NCBI GenBank assembly: GCA_028015205.1
Contig: CM051516.1
Span: forward strand, 60,764,230-60,828,229
DNA length: 64,000 nucleotides
Direction: 5' to 3'
Source of the DNA: Mytilisepta virgata
Taxonomy: Eukaryota; Mollusca; Bivalvia; Mytilida; Mytilidae
The notes below the pieces were generated by a model. The model was not told the DNA's origin, ran no database searches, and saw only the letters and a program-made list of their open reading frames with translations. How positions within the stretch are numbered: position 1 is the first letter of the stretch; each line of letters begins with the position of its first letter. Of this stretch, positions 12,701 to 27,700 are shown one piece after another. The translations under genes were made by a program, and so were the position numbers.

Positions 12701-15700
12701 AAAAAACAATAAAATTTATTGTAACCCCCCCCCCCTTTTTTTTGCTAAAAAAAATTTGAAATTTTCTTTTTAATTTATGAAATATGAAATGAGAAAAAAT
12801 TACCCCCTCCCCAATTTCTCATTTAACCCCCCCCCCCCCCCCCAAATTTTGTTTTCAACCCCCCCCCCCCCCATTTCTTTATACTTTGCAACCATAACAG
12901 CCCATTTAAATACACCATAACATATTAAAATAGAAAATGACATCATAGTCATGGATGGCAAATTTTAAATATACATATTAAAAGCAGTTTAGATAAGATA
13001 AACAAAAAAGCTTCATCAGCACATTTTATATTGGCAAATTTCCAATGGAATTTGTTAATAATAAAGTTTTGATAACAGGGCACACATATCAATTTCTTGC
13101 TATTGCGCAATACTGTGCAATTGAAAATTTCTTCAAATATTTGACACATAATAGGTTTCTGACACAGAATAACTGAAATAAAGAACTTAGAATTGGTCAT
13201 ATGATTTGAATTTATATTCAATTTTTTGCTTTTGTGTAATACAATATGCTGTGGAGAATTGCCCCCCCCCCCCCAAAAAAAAAAATAATTTACCCCCTTT
13301 TTAGCTTTAATTTTGGACCCCAATTTGGACCAACTTGAAAACTCGGCCCATAATAAAAAAACTAAGTACATGTTTAGATTCAGCATATCAAAGAACCCCA
13401 AGAATTCAATTTTTGTTAAAATCGAACTAAGTTTAATTTTGGACCCTTTGGACCTTTATGTAGACCAATTTGAAAACGGGACCAAAAATTAAGAATCTAA
13501 ATGCACGGTTAGATTCGGCATATCAAAGAACCCCAATAGTTCAATTTTCGATGAAATCAAACAAAGTTTAATTTTGGACCCCGATTTGGACCAACTTGAA
13601 AACTGGGCCCATAATAAAAAAACTAAGTACATGTTTAGATTCAGCATATCAAAGAACCCAAAGAATTCAATTTTTGTTAAAATCAAACTAAGTTTAATTT
13701 TGGACCCTTTGGACCTTAATGTAGACCAATTTGAAAACGGGACCAAAAATTAAGATCCTAAATGCACGGTTAGATTCGGCATATCAAAGAACCCCAATAG
13801 TTAAATTTTCAATGAAATCAAACAAAGTTTAATTTTGGACCCTTTTGGCCCCTAATTCCTAAACTGTTGGGACCAAAACTCCAAAAATCAATCCCAACCT
13901 TCCTTTTGTGGTCATAAACCTTGTGTTTAAATTTCATAGATTTCTATTTACTTATACTAAAGTTATTGTGCAAAAACCAAGAAAAATGCTTATTTTGGCC
14001 CTTTTTTAGCCCCTAATTCCTAAACTGTTGGGACCAAAACTCCCAAAAACAATCCCAACCTTCCTTTTGTGGTCATAAACCTTGTGTTAAAATTTCATAG
14101 ATTTCTATTTACTTATACTAGAGTTATTGTGCGAAAACCTAGAAAAATGCTTATTGGGCCCTTTTTTGGCCCCTGATTCTTAAACTGTTGGGACCAAAAC
14201 TCCCAAAATCAATCCCAACCTTCCTTTTGTGGTCATAAACCTTGTGTTTAAATTTCATAGATTTCTATTAACTTATACTAAAGTTATAGTGCGAAAACCA
14301 AATGTCTTCGGACGACGCTGCAGACGACGGACGACGACGCAGACGACGCCAACGTCATACCAATATACGACCGCAAAAATTTTGCGGTCGTATAAAAATC
14401 CATGGTACATGAAAATAGTTTACCCGTTTATCATTTGTATCTGCCAATCTGTTAGCTTCATTACGTTTGATAAGTCTGTCTAATTCTGCTTTTGATTCTA
14501 TTAATTCTTTCTTTACTTGTTCTAATTCTTTCTTTAATCTTTCTGTATTGGATTTTTCATCTTCGTAAAGCTGGAAAAAAAAACGAGAAAGTTTATGTTA
14601 TTTAACTGGACCATATTATACAATATAGGACATTGCATTTTGAATTCTGTTTTGAAAGTTTTTTAGAGGCTTTTAAATATTCATTTGGGTTCTTCAAAAG
14701 AAAACTACACAATGACTATCAAAAACTTTATAGCCCTGAACTACTAGATCGAATATGTTACTATTTCATGAATTTAATTCTTCCAATATAAGGAAGAGTA
14801 CTTCAAATAATCACCCTAATTTTTAAAATAACAAAAAAATTTCAAACATACAAATTTCTTGAATTTTGTAAAATAGTTAAGTAACCAAAGTTTCCGATTT
14901 TCTTTTATAGAAAAAGATCACAGGATAAGAAAATAAGAAATGCACAAGTTTCTAAATGTCAAAGTGAACATTACAGCCAAAGAAATTAATCAGACTTCTA
15001 GCACGTAATTACATACAGACTCATTCAGATAGATTAGATGTGACAGTTTTGTTACATTACACAGGTATCATTGTCTGTATTAACTAATTAATTTACTCAT
15101 CAGTGCCAGGTGTAAATTTAGAACAATTTATTGTTCTACCTATCTGGTACATTATCACTTAGAATTATTGCATTCCCTTTGCAGTAACACAAGTCTTCTG
15201 TCATCCCAACTGGCTGAAAACATCTGTGGTTTTATCTATGTTGGAACCAAAGTCCATTCCACAGAAGTCTGATCTGGTTTACATGGTTTATTTTGCAGAT
15301 ATTAAAATATTTTTTGATGAATTTTCTTATTTTCAAGAATTATTGATCTAAATTCCCAAGCATATGCACACTAATGATAAGGGAACTCCATTTTAACTTA
15401 GTCCAACCTAGTTGTTTCAGAGAAGTTATTAAATATGTTTGGCTAAACTTTGAATTGTTTTTGTTATATAAGGTAGGGACCACTGACCACTTGAAAAAAT
15501 TTAAAGGTTAGTTCACTTGTATCACTGGTTTGGAGATTAATTTTAAAGTAAAGAATATGACATCAAGGGGACACAGGGCAAGGAAATAGCTCACTCATTG
15601 TTGAAATCTATTTCACAGTTCTACATCCAATACAAAGATCAGAGAAGAAAGATATTTCACAATAAAATAGTTCAACAATCCAGAAAATATTATTTTAAGA

Positions 15701-18700
15701 TTTCATGTTTTTCATACATATAAGTAGTACAAATTTTCAAGAAAATATGAAATAAATATATAGAAATTTAGTCCTCATGACAAGATGGAAGAAAAACATG
15801 AGAATGGACATTTGCATTAAATGATCAAGTAACAATAACAAACTGGCTATTACCATTATAGAAGAAAAATATTTCGATATACCATTTAAGCGAGAAACAT
15901 CTCAATAAAGTATAATTTATCATAAAATTCAAGTAAGGTAATCATCCATTTCTAAAGGTACTCAATTTTAACATAAAAGTTACCTGTATATAGTAAATCA
16001 ACTGAAACAGTTAAATATGAGCATAAGTACAATATATATAGGCTGCAGTAGACATTTTTTTTCATACCACATGATTTCCATGGTAACATAAAGGAATGAT
16101 CTTTTTTGTCTTGCAAATATATTAAGCCGAACACTCTTCATACATTTCAAATATTTGGTCACAATGGTAAAAGAATACTCATTCTTCTGCAGAGAGCCTT
16201 TTCAGTGGGAGATAACTCGTTGATTTTTTATCCAATAAAATTCCATTGTTGATGAAATCCAGAGTTTTTTTATACTGGAAACATCGTCCATATTTTAATC
16301 ACAATGTCTATGTCTGTGCCTTGAAGTTTTAATGATTTTAAATTTTTTACAACTTTCACCCTAAAACTTTTAGTTTTGGTCAAGTCAACAGACAGTGCAA
16401 TACTATCTGATATTTGTATATTAGATATCAGTCCAAAACATATACTTATGGAAGAAAGAGGTACTTTTTCATTTCATTGGTGGATCTTTTGTTCGAGATA
16501 TAAATTTTTATGTATTTTCACTGCTTCCATTGCACTTCTTTCATGAAAACATATAAAACTTCTATCATTCATGGAAGATCTACATGCCTCCCATATAAAT
16601 TTACAAAGAACATATTAGTCTGTTAAAGTCTTTATTGTTGCAGAGATGGTCTACATTTACTCACGAGTGACACAAGTATCTATTGGTAAACAATTCCCTA
16701 CTTTAAGTCATGTAATTCAGATCTAGAACAAACATCAATTTTGATTTCGATTTTTTTTATACCTTTTTATAATCTAAGTTGATATTGGACGTAGAACCAA
16801 CATATGAACTAGGTCTGTGACTGTATCGGTCTGACGATGTGACATCTGATGTTGAATTGTACCTCCCTGAGTATGAATTCTACAAAACAAAGGATTTTTG
16901 AATGGACAGTTAAATTTATTATTATTCAAATTTAATACATAAATTACACTAAAGTAGCATATTCGTAGTTGGAATCACAATGGCTGAATGGAGAGAAGTT
17001 GAAACATGATGATATTTCTTTATTAAAATAATCAATTTTCCCTCTGTCTCCCAACACTTTCCAAGCAAATATACTGCACTGATAGATACAAGTGACCAAC
17101 TACAGGTGATAAAAATTGTCTGTAGATGACGACCCAAAATTAGGTCACTATGTCCTTTCTGGACACAAAAAAACAATGTTCAATGGTTTAATATGTCTCA
17201 AAACAATATTTTCACATCAAAGCATATAAATAATCAAATAACAATGCTGAACTGTCAAATGATCTACAGTCTAAAATAAACTCTGTTTCAATGGCAGTAA
17301 GAACAAAACTGTCACCTTTTCTTGATCAGATAGTAAGCGGTACAGTATGGAGAGAAGACACATATTCTGTGTGTTAATTTCTGGAGATCTGAACATTTAA
17401 TGAACAACTTCCTGAACACTAATCATGACATTGAACACTGTTAACTCTGATTAACTTACACAAATGATCAAGTTAACAATACCACTTTCAAATAGATGTA
17501 TTGTTTTGATGTTAGCTGTTCTATAACAGCCATACAGCTTTTAACTCTTACAAAAATAAAAATTATCCGATAAATGTTAACATTTTAACATAATAAACTC
17601 CTCTCTTTTCCAAACTAGAAAAAATAATAACATAACTGCTGAAATAAACAAAAATATATATCAATATAATTAACATAATTACAACAGACTTACTTCACAT
17701 TCTTCCATCATATTATAAAATCCATGTTCAAATTAGGATATCTTTTTTCATTAAAATTTCCCATAAATGAAGTTACTCTAAAGGGTGTATTATTGTTTTT
17801 TTTATTTAAATAGGTAAATGATACTGAAAACACAAGGAAGGTTATTACAATCTTTGCAAATTAATGAGGCTGAAAGATCATTTTTATTGTTCAATCCTTC
17901 ACACAGGAGGGAAATATCTTCTTCCTGTTTTTTTATATCACTGAAAAGAGCTTTATCATATACTGGGTAGGTAAAAGGTACACTAAGCTTGCCAATTAAT
18001 TAAACAGTTGTTTGGGAAATAAGGAGTTTATCCAGCATTTTGGTTTAATAAAAAAAAATATGGTTTTCACTATGTTTTTGATTGCTCATTCACCTTATAA
18101 TAAATCTTGTCACAGTGTACTGGAGGAGAGAGTGCACCCCTCTCTCTCCCCTCCCCCCCTCCCCCAGAAAAAACTAGTTGTTTCTCACAGTTGTAGCCAG
18201 CTTACTTAACTGATAATATGGGTAAAAACAGTCTTTTGGAGTAAGGCCAGAATGAACAGATTTATAATAACGATGTCAAATTGGCCATGTTATCAAAAAC
18301 GGCAAATTGTATTCAATATGCAATGATACATCTATTTCAGTGGAGGACGAACTGCTGTTTGCCTCTGCATGTACATCCAATATGTCTAGTCTAATTATAA
18401 CTGATGTCCCCCAGCTCCTTATTCACACTGGGGACAATACTTTTCATATTCTGAGTTGCAGTGTAATGTGGCTGTGATCATTTTCCATATTTTTGACAAC
18501 ACATATATTAAATTAGGACTTTTTTCTACAACTTTCATTTCTGACTGATGAATTATGACGCAATTTCAATTTACCTCTTCGAGATTTATTATTGATAATA
18601 TAGAAACTGATGTAACTATTGATTGGCATCCATTGTGAATAATGTAATGATGCCATGCAGAAAACCATGAGTTATTGCAGATCAAACTAAATACTCACAT

Positions 18701-21700
18701 ATACAAGTTTATAGCAGTACCGGTACTAAAAATACTAATTTCATTTTTTTTTTATATACATGCACTAATGAAATTAACACATGAAACAGTGAAAATGGCT
18801 GTGCTTTGCTAAGTGAAGTATTACATGTGTAAAGAATTACTACAGGTATATATTGATCATTGTCATGTTGCTTAGTTTCTTCTGTTTACCTTTTTTAACA
18901 TTGGACTCGGACATCTCTTGAACTGAGTTTTACTCTGTGTATCGCCATGTGTTTGTTTATTCCACATTGGCTAGAGGTATAGGGGGAGGGTAGAGATCTC
19001 AGAAAACATGTTTAACCCCACCAAATTTTTGCACCTGTCTCAAGTCAGGAGCCTCTAGCCTTTGTTAGTCTTGTGTGTTTTTTTAATGTTGGTTCATTTT
19101 TATGTTTCGGAGTTTAGTGTGCTGTCCATTTTGCTGAACTAGTATACATTATTGTTTAAGGGCCAACTGAAGCCCGCCTCAGGGTGCGGGATTTTCTTGC
19201 TGCGTTGAAGACCCATTTGTAGCCTTGAGCTGTTTTCTGCTCTTCTCTTTGACACATTCCCCATATCCATTCTCTATTCTATTACTCAGTGTTTGCACTA
19301 CATGAAACCCCCACTAACAAAACAAATGTACTGCTTACAGGAATTACACCCGGAACATCTGGCTGTAAAAAAACTGATGATTATAATGGTTCCAGTGAAT
19401 TAAGTTTGGCTGTATGGTAGTAATAATCATAACTCTCTACTCAGCCATAAAGAACATCATAGAAAATTCTGTTTTAATTAGGATAAGAATGACTCACTGA
19501 TCAAGACTTTAAAATACAGTAGCTATACTGTAAATATCATCAGTAATATATAAACGAGGTATACATAAGGTTTTGTTTTTTAACACCCTCCCATATGTAT
19601 AATGTAACTCTTGTTTATGAAAGAAAAATCGGTGAACACTGAATTCTATGCCATGAAAAAGTTCTCTGGTTCTCTTCTGAAGTTCTAAGAAAATGTAGGT
19701 AGGTGGGTTTGCGGATTTATTTACTTGATTTTTTACTGTTTCTCAATCTTCTCTTGAGAAAATAAATACAACAAAATTACCAAATATAATAAATATACAA
19801 AATCAGGGAAGAGAATGGGGTTGGGAATGCAGTATGGACAAGGGATAGGAATCTGATTTAAATTTATCTAGCCAAAATTAGAAACAATTCAATCTAGATT
19901 TCAATATTTTTTTAAATCCATTTTCTCAAAATTATACTTTGCAATTATGAATTCAAATAAGGCATTTTGGAATTCTATGAAGTTGTGTTTTCCATTCATT
20001 GTCAGCAGCTGCTTTTGAATAAGCTTTTCTATTTATAAAGGGACATAACTCTAATGATTAAACTACCACAAGATCATATATACAGATAAATTTTGTGTAG
20101 TTAAAAGGCTGTGATTAGTTATTTTAAAATATTATGTTAAACTGACTCATTCTCAGATAAAATAATCACAGTCTCCCACTAAGTAGGAAAGACATTTATA
20201 TATGACAATCTGATCTCCTTAAATGTCAATTCAAGTACCAATATATCTTCATAAACAAATAACTTTTAAATCTTTTGGTAAACAAACATTTATCAATGAG
20301 TTTTTTTTTAAGTCTTGAAAGTCACCATGTCAAAATGTATGTTTAACTCAAAGTTATATTATATATTAATTTCAATGTTGTAAAATACATTCCTTACATT
20401 CAATGTTTTTATGGTAAATGTTAATTCAAACCTTTATATAGGTGTTTGTTTATACTCCCAATATTATTGGCTACATTATACCTGCCATTGCTTATTGGTC
20501 GACAAAGCTGGAAAACCCTCAGAAAACCAATAATGTTTAACAAGTAAACTGGTAATTCTTGACAATCATGATCATAGTCATACACTGGCCTTCAATTACT
20601 TTTGGAGACCCACTCCTTTAGGGTTAGTGTGTGGTTGGTGTTAAGGTATGCATAAGGTTAGGGGTAGGTAAGGGTTTAGGATTAGGGTTAGGTAAGGGTT
20701 TAGGATTAGGGTTACTATACCAGTAGTATACCCTTATATATAGAGTGGCTCCCCTAAAGTAAATGAGGGCAAAAACACTTCTGTCTAAAAGGGCTTCAAA
20801 TGTGACAGGCAACTTTGTGAATATGAATGCAACATAATAGAATATCTTTCAAAATATTCTCTCTCCAGGATGATATTATCATAACCAAAACTGGAAGTGA
20901 CCCACAAAAGACTTTATAAAGTTCACTGTAAATATGCTGATATATATTCTCCCTTTTAAAACTACAAGTTGGCACGACTTCCCAGACAAAGGATTACTGA
21001 TGTCACTATGGTTTAATGTAGGTGTCATAATTTCATAAATTTCATTAATGACATCAATAATTGACTGTAACAACTGGTCCACTCTTGGTATTTACTTTGT
21101 TCATATTTTTTGTTTTTACAGTGCAATGCAATACAATATTTTATTATACCAATTCATGAACACAAAAGGGGCAATTAAATGTGTGTGTGTGTGTTGTGTT
21201 TTATATTATTTGTATTTTCCTGTTTACTTTTCAAAATGATTTATATTTATTAGATTGCTCCTTACAAGTTCTTGTCCATTTCATACAAATTTTAAGGGTC
21301 ATAACTCTGATTCTGTGGATAATTATAGCATAACTAATCTCAAAATGTGAATATCTTAATATCTACAACGAGTTACTGAACAACACATTTCTTCATGAAT
21401 GTGTGTAGTGCATGAGTGAATTATTAGTGTTTTTCGATCATGAGTTCGAATTTGAGATTAGTTATTCTGTTTACTGCATTGAAACATTCCATGTATTCAG
21501 AATATTTAACAAAAAAATCAAGGAATGATATTTTTATATGACTGTGCGTGGACCTTTGTATGACAATGTCATTGGCGTCACTTCCTAAAGTGAAATATGA
21601 CTTTCGATTTCACTGGGTGAATTATCAGATTTAATTTCACTAGGAAATCCCGATATTTCACCATACTCAATGTAATAATACCTAATGCAATTCTAGACAC

Positions 21701-24700
21701 TATCCCATTACAATGTCTCAGCCAAAAAGGTATCATTAACTTTTAAGAAAGTATAATAGAAATTCGTAAACCATTTTATATCTGATCTTCATCTTTAAAG
21801 TTACTAGCAAACCATAAGATTACACCTAATTCATTTGTTTTCAAGACACACCACAACCCCCCTTTGTTTTCATGCATAAAACCTCATAACGTTTTCTTTC
21901 GTATCTTATGAGGAAATAAAATTATATTTTTAGTACACACGCTTTACACTAATCCCTTTTTACTGTGGATTTTAAGGGAATATTTATAACAATCCTGGTC
22001 TGGTCACCATGACATCGGCTAAATATTTAACAAATATCTGTTAGTCTAACAATGATGTTATTATTCTAAGTAAGAAGGTGCGTGTGAAAGGGGTTCTTTA
22101 AGTTCTTGCAAATTTTGTTACAGCCTATCAGCTAGTAATGACTAAATTTATATATTAAATCAGCTACTGGCTTTGTGCTGGAAAGCTGATTGACAAAATA
22201 AAAAAAATATTTCAGATGAGATGTAACCTTGTACCTATCTCCAAGTAATAATTAGTGTGTAATGAACAATAAAATTATGACTACACGTAGATAATATGGA
22301 ACTAGGACAATAATACAATTTAAACAATATCATATTAGGCCATTACAGATTCATGCCAAAATTCTAATACAACTTTTTTTTTAAATAGGGGGGTTCAGAT
22401 TTTTCTTTGCTTTTCGTTTCTTTTGGTGCCTGTTGGTAAAGTTTCTTCTAATAAATTCTTGCAAAAGGTCAAATAAGGTGATTTTTCTAACTAACATTAC
22501 ACAAGTATCCATTTCTTAGGGTTGATATTCCGTATTTAATTCAGCCAATGACAAACATATTTGTATAATATGGTATATGGAAATAAAAAATCAGGGAATC
22601 TAAACCTTATAAATTCATTACAAGTAGGGATTCAAAACTTATACAATGAATAGTGGGGGGAGGCTTCCTTCAACAAATGGAATATATTGCAAAACTTAAA
22701 ATCTGTTCCTTCAAAGTATAATTTAAGAATATTAGATCTGATAAACAGTCTACAAGAATTTCAAGAGCAATTATATATTTGTGCACACAGTAAATGCATC
22801 GCACTTAACCCACTTAAACATGTGCTAACCATGTGGTTCTGAGCATGATTGGTTACAAAAATCTGTATACAAACCCTTAGATATGGTGAATATGATGGTT
22901 GGTACCCCGAATGTCCTGATGGATGGTATCCCGAATGTCCGTAGGAATGACTGCTTCCGTGACTACTAGATCCTATACTTGAAAGACTGCTGGTAGATCC
23001 AGACCTAGAGCTGTAGCCTGAGCCCAGCCCAGAGCTGTGTATACTGCTAGGGGTACTCCCATAAGAATCCTTTCCATAACTACTATACAGCCCTGGGGTA
23101 TAGCTCCCTGGGTAGCTACCCAAACTGTACCGGTTATAAGACATATCACATCATGTTACAGCATCTTCGAAATATACAAGCACAGCTGATGCCTGGTGGA
23201 TTATACCATGTTATTGATTAGGGGAGATAGCACTGTGATCAGGCCATACCATATAACCTGATAAAGCGGGTTATCGCAGATAGATAAAACTTAACAAGGA
23301 TTTCTATATATAATTTTATCTACTGATATTTTGTAAGATGAAATGGTCAGCTGTCCATTTACAAATACATGGCAAAATTATGCTGTTTATACAAATCAAT
23401 AAGTAAACTTTATAATGTTTAATTAAGTTGTTATAAACAGGTTTCTTTGTTTATATATCACTTCAACCAAATTATTAATATTGCCTCAAATTATTTATAC
23501 CACTTATAGACATACTTAGAACAGTATGAATTTAAGAATAGGGCTCATCACTGGTTGTTCCATTTATTGATTTTTAAGAACTTTTGTAGTAGTAGAAATA
23601 GTTTAATTATAAGAACTAAAAATGCCTTCATCATTCTTTTTATGACAAAAACATAAAAATAAAACTTTATCTTTCTATGTCAAAAAACTTTATTTTCATT
23701 ACATAATCCCCAGTGATAAAAATATCCTTTGAAGTACCTCAAATCAAATTAATCAGCTTCTTGACCTGTTTAAAATAATCCCATTGACCTTCCATTCTTA
23801 TCTTTTGATTTATCCATTCAGTAAATATAATTCTAAATTTACAAATATCTCAACAGTACCATCTCCATTAATTTCTCATATTATATATAAAAACATCTGG
23901 GAAAGAGTTTATCTTGCTAGATTTATCTATGTTACAACAGATTACTGGGTAATCAGCTAACAGATTAATCCCCATTGGGAAATTAATTATCACTATTTAT
24001 AGCTCATTCTGTCCATTTCTGTGAGAACTAGCTGTTTATAACACAACAGCTTAAAGTTACAACTAATGTCTGAAGAACAATGTATTACACAACCATGTCA
24101 ATATACTGTAGCAAAGATCAATTTCCTATTAATACTTCAAAAGTCTCCACTCAATAATTAAATATTTTTAGCAATCCTTTCCCCCTCCCAAATTACATTC
24201 TTACACTTTACCATATGGTATCTTGTACCTGTTTCTAATGTTTACTTACATTTCTCATAGAAATGACATAATCTTACTTTTCGTACTTGTATGCATGTTT
24301 ACATTCCTCCATGTTAAACGAGTGCAATACTGTGGATTTGTTTATTTTTGTGCTTTACAGATTATTCATCATTTCCAGGGTACCAAATTTTGTGGTTTTT
24401 GAAATATACAGTCTTGGGAAATTTCAAATTCTCCAATTAATTTCTCTGTAAAATCACAATTAAAAAAAAAATATATATCGACTTCGTTTCTTAACCGATT
24501 TTTATGAAATTTGCACCACTGAACACAAAAGTATCTACAGTTTGTTTGTTCATTATAAAGTATCTGTCAGTGCAGCTGTTATAATTAAGCAAAAGTTTAA
24601 TCAAACAAAAAATTTATAATGTGACAAATTTACTTACATATCATGCATATATAGGGAATTTGTGCAACCAAATTGATTCAATGACTTTTTCAATTGGTTA

Positions 24701-27700
24701 GTAGAAAAATATAGTCGACTCTCGTTATCTCAAAGTCGTTCGGACCACAAAAATTTGTTCGAGATGGACGAAATTCGACTTAACAGGAACTGCTCAAGTG
24801 CACTGAATAACATTTGGGACTACAGACGAAATTTGACTTATCCGGAAATTCGACTTAAGTGTGTTCGAGATAACGAGAGTCAACTGTATATCCAAATTAT
24901 CAAAGAAAATACTGACAATTCTAAGATCAATAGCAAAAAATTTATAAAAATTGAACAAGAAAGGACCTCCCAATATTTTTTTTGAAAAGATGTGATTTTA
25001 CATAGAATGTAATGGGAAAATTTGGAATGATTTATGACTGTATATTTCCAATACTACATTATTTGGTGAGTTAACTGTATCTATAAAAACCATGATAACT
25101 AACATTAAATGAAATTTGATCTTAAATCAAAAAGCACTTATTGTAATAATTGAAATTTCAGCTATCATAAATTGGGATCTTTTGGTTGGGGTTATATTTT
25201 TCTTTATTTTGCACCTGTGGTAAGTATGCCAAAATTAAACACAAAATAAAAAGAAAAAATATATAAACTTCCAAAATAATTTCAAATGGTTTTAATCTGG
25301 AAAATTTGATTATCTACTTTCTGTACACAACATTAATATGATTGGACTGTTTTCAGTAAGGTAAATAGTATCCAAGTATCATAGTGCTTTATAGTATGAA
25401 AAACAGCCTGAATAGTTAACTCTGCATATGAAATATGACAAATACATGTACATATTTTGTCATTTTGTCTTCCAAAATTGATAAATGTACAAGGACTGCT
25501 GTGATGTATGTTTTTTTTTTTTTATGAAATGTTTTTTGTAACTCTGAATCAGGATATAAAGCTTCATAGAACAAAGTAATTTTCTGAAAACGATAAATGG
25601 ATTTATTAAGCCTTTAAACATTTCGGGTCAATTGGAGCGATCTTCGACATGTTGAGAGTGAGCAGACAATAGTAAAGTCTATACTTAACTTAATTTGTGT
25701 ATGTAAAAAACTCCTAACTGAAAGCTCATATGTGATAAAGTGAATAAGTCCCACCCACTCTATGACAGGAACTAAGCTCCTCCTTCTCGCATGAATGTGT
25801 ACTGATTGATGGGAAAATCAATATTTCTGAGCAACAGAAAGCATACTATTTCAGATATACAGTTTAACTCCATATATTTCTTCGGAAATCTATGCAAAAT
25901 TAGAGAACTCTCAACATAAAGGTACTTTCTTACAGGAAGTATAACAATGATTATAATTCTTTTGGGGACTCAACAACAATACACGCGATGTCATGCTAAG
26001 AATACCCAACTCCTAATTTAAAGTATCTGCAAGCAAAGAAAGAAAGTAGGTGTCCGACAGTATTGAGAAGTTCACACACATTACAACTTATCGTTGTCAA
26101 GCTGCTGACTAAGTATGAAGTCATTCTGTTTATTAGTACTTGAGAAAATAGTGACGAAATGTTTTATGTTTATTCAAAATGTTTCAAAATTCAAAGTATC
26201 AACAAACAGGAGGTATGACAGACCCAAAAAGTGCTCAGACATTACAACTCATCACTATTAAGCTGCTGGTCAAATATAGTCATTTCATTCAGTAGTTTCT
26301 GAGAAAAATGTGACGGAAATATTTGTTGGACGAACGGACGAATGCGGAACAGACGAACAAATGAACGGACAAGGTGAATGCAATATAGCCCACACTTTTA
26401 GAGTTGGGGTATATATTAAATTCATTTAAAGTATCATTTAAAATCAATCAAGACCCAGCACATGAATATGTCTGGCATGTTAAAACAATGTTGTAAAGTT
26501 CAAATCACCATTCTTCTTATTACAGGAGATGGAGAAAAGTTCAAATCACCATTCTTCTAATTACAGGAGATGGAGAATAAGTATAGAACAAGTATCAAGA
26601 CACTTTGACTTCAAATCCAATACAAAATATACTGTAAGGAGAAAGACAGCAAACCCCATTTTTCTTGATAACTGTTTACAGTAGCCTGTCCAACTGGCTG
26701 AACATCGCCAAACTAAAAACTGTATCATTTTAGAAATTTTCTTTCTATCAAAATTGTACACAGTTGTTCAATTTTCTATCTATACGAATGGAATTAAAAA
26801 TATCTTTACTCTCATACAAAAAAATAATTCAGCATACGTGGGGTACTCTAATTATATCTAAAAATATGTATTTCTAGAATTTGGCATAAAAAACTACAAA
26901 GTCGACCATGTAGTTCTATAAATCTCCATTCAAGCATGTAATTACAATCTGTTACAAGGCTTCAAATGATAAGCAGTACCAAACAACTTTGTTTTTCTTC
27001 ATTCTATACCATTCAGATAAAGTTTGCTTTACAACTGGTAAATATTAGTTGTCTCCCTTTCCCTATAACCTTGGATAAACCCCTCTCATGGCACAAGTAT
27101 AAATTATCTCAAAGGAAATGAGTTATCAATATTGCAACTGCACACTGCTGTAAATCAAACATACTTCGGAAACCGATTTTTTTCTAAGTCTGGCCAATCT
27201 AGAATTCTGTGCTTTGCAAAAATGATCTGATATGTCCTTTAGCAAAAATATTTGAAACTTCTGGAAACAAAGCTTGCACTTGTTCTACAACATAACACTG
27301 GTTTTGTGGCATCATATTTTATCTAAAAATCAATGATACACAGATGATGAAAAATCCTAATGCAACTGGTTTGTAGTACAATTGGTCAGAGTCATCAATT
27401 TATGAAGATGGTAAAATATTCTATCTAGCTGTCAAATATTTCCACACAATCTCAGTCATCTCAAGATGTTGAAAAATGTACTTTTTAATTAGTAATACTT
27501 GCTGTTAGCAAATCTTAGATTTAACTGTTACTAATATCTATTTTCCCAAACTAAATACAATCTAAGATGTACTATTGGCAAGTATTCAAATAGAAATAGT
27601 TAAACATTAGAAAGCACAACTTGAGGAAAAAATGTGCGAGTCTTCCAAGGAAGACATGTGTCGCCTGCGGACGTAAATTTTTACAAAAGATATTAAAATG

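Noticed and set aside
12949..13401. 150-codon minus-strand ORF, the longest in the window
   Set aside because: It lies wholly inside the family 2 element, includes homopolymer-encoded Gly and Lys runs, and its partner at 58188-58463 is broken differently.
20624..20812. Minus-strand Asn-Pro repeat ORF
   Set aside because: Translation of the telomere-like tandem units; no splice sites and not conserved in frame with the gene.
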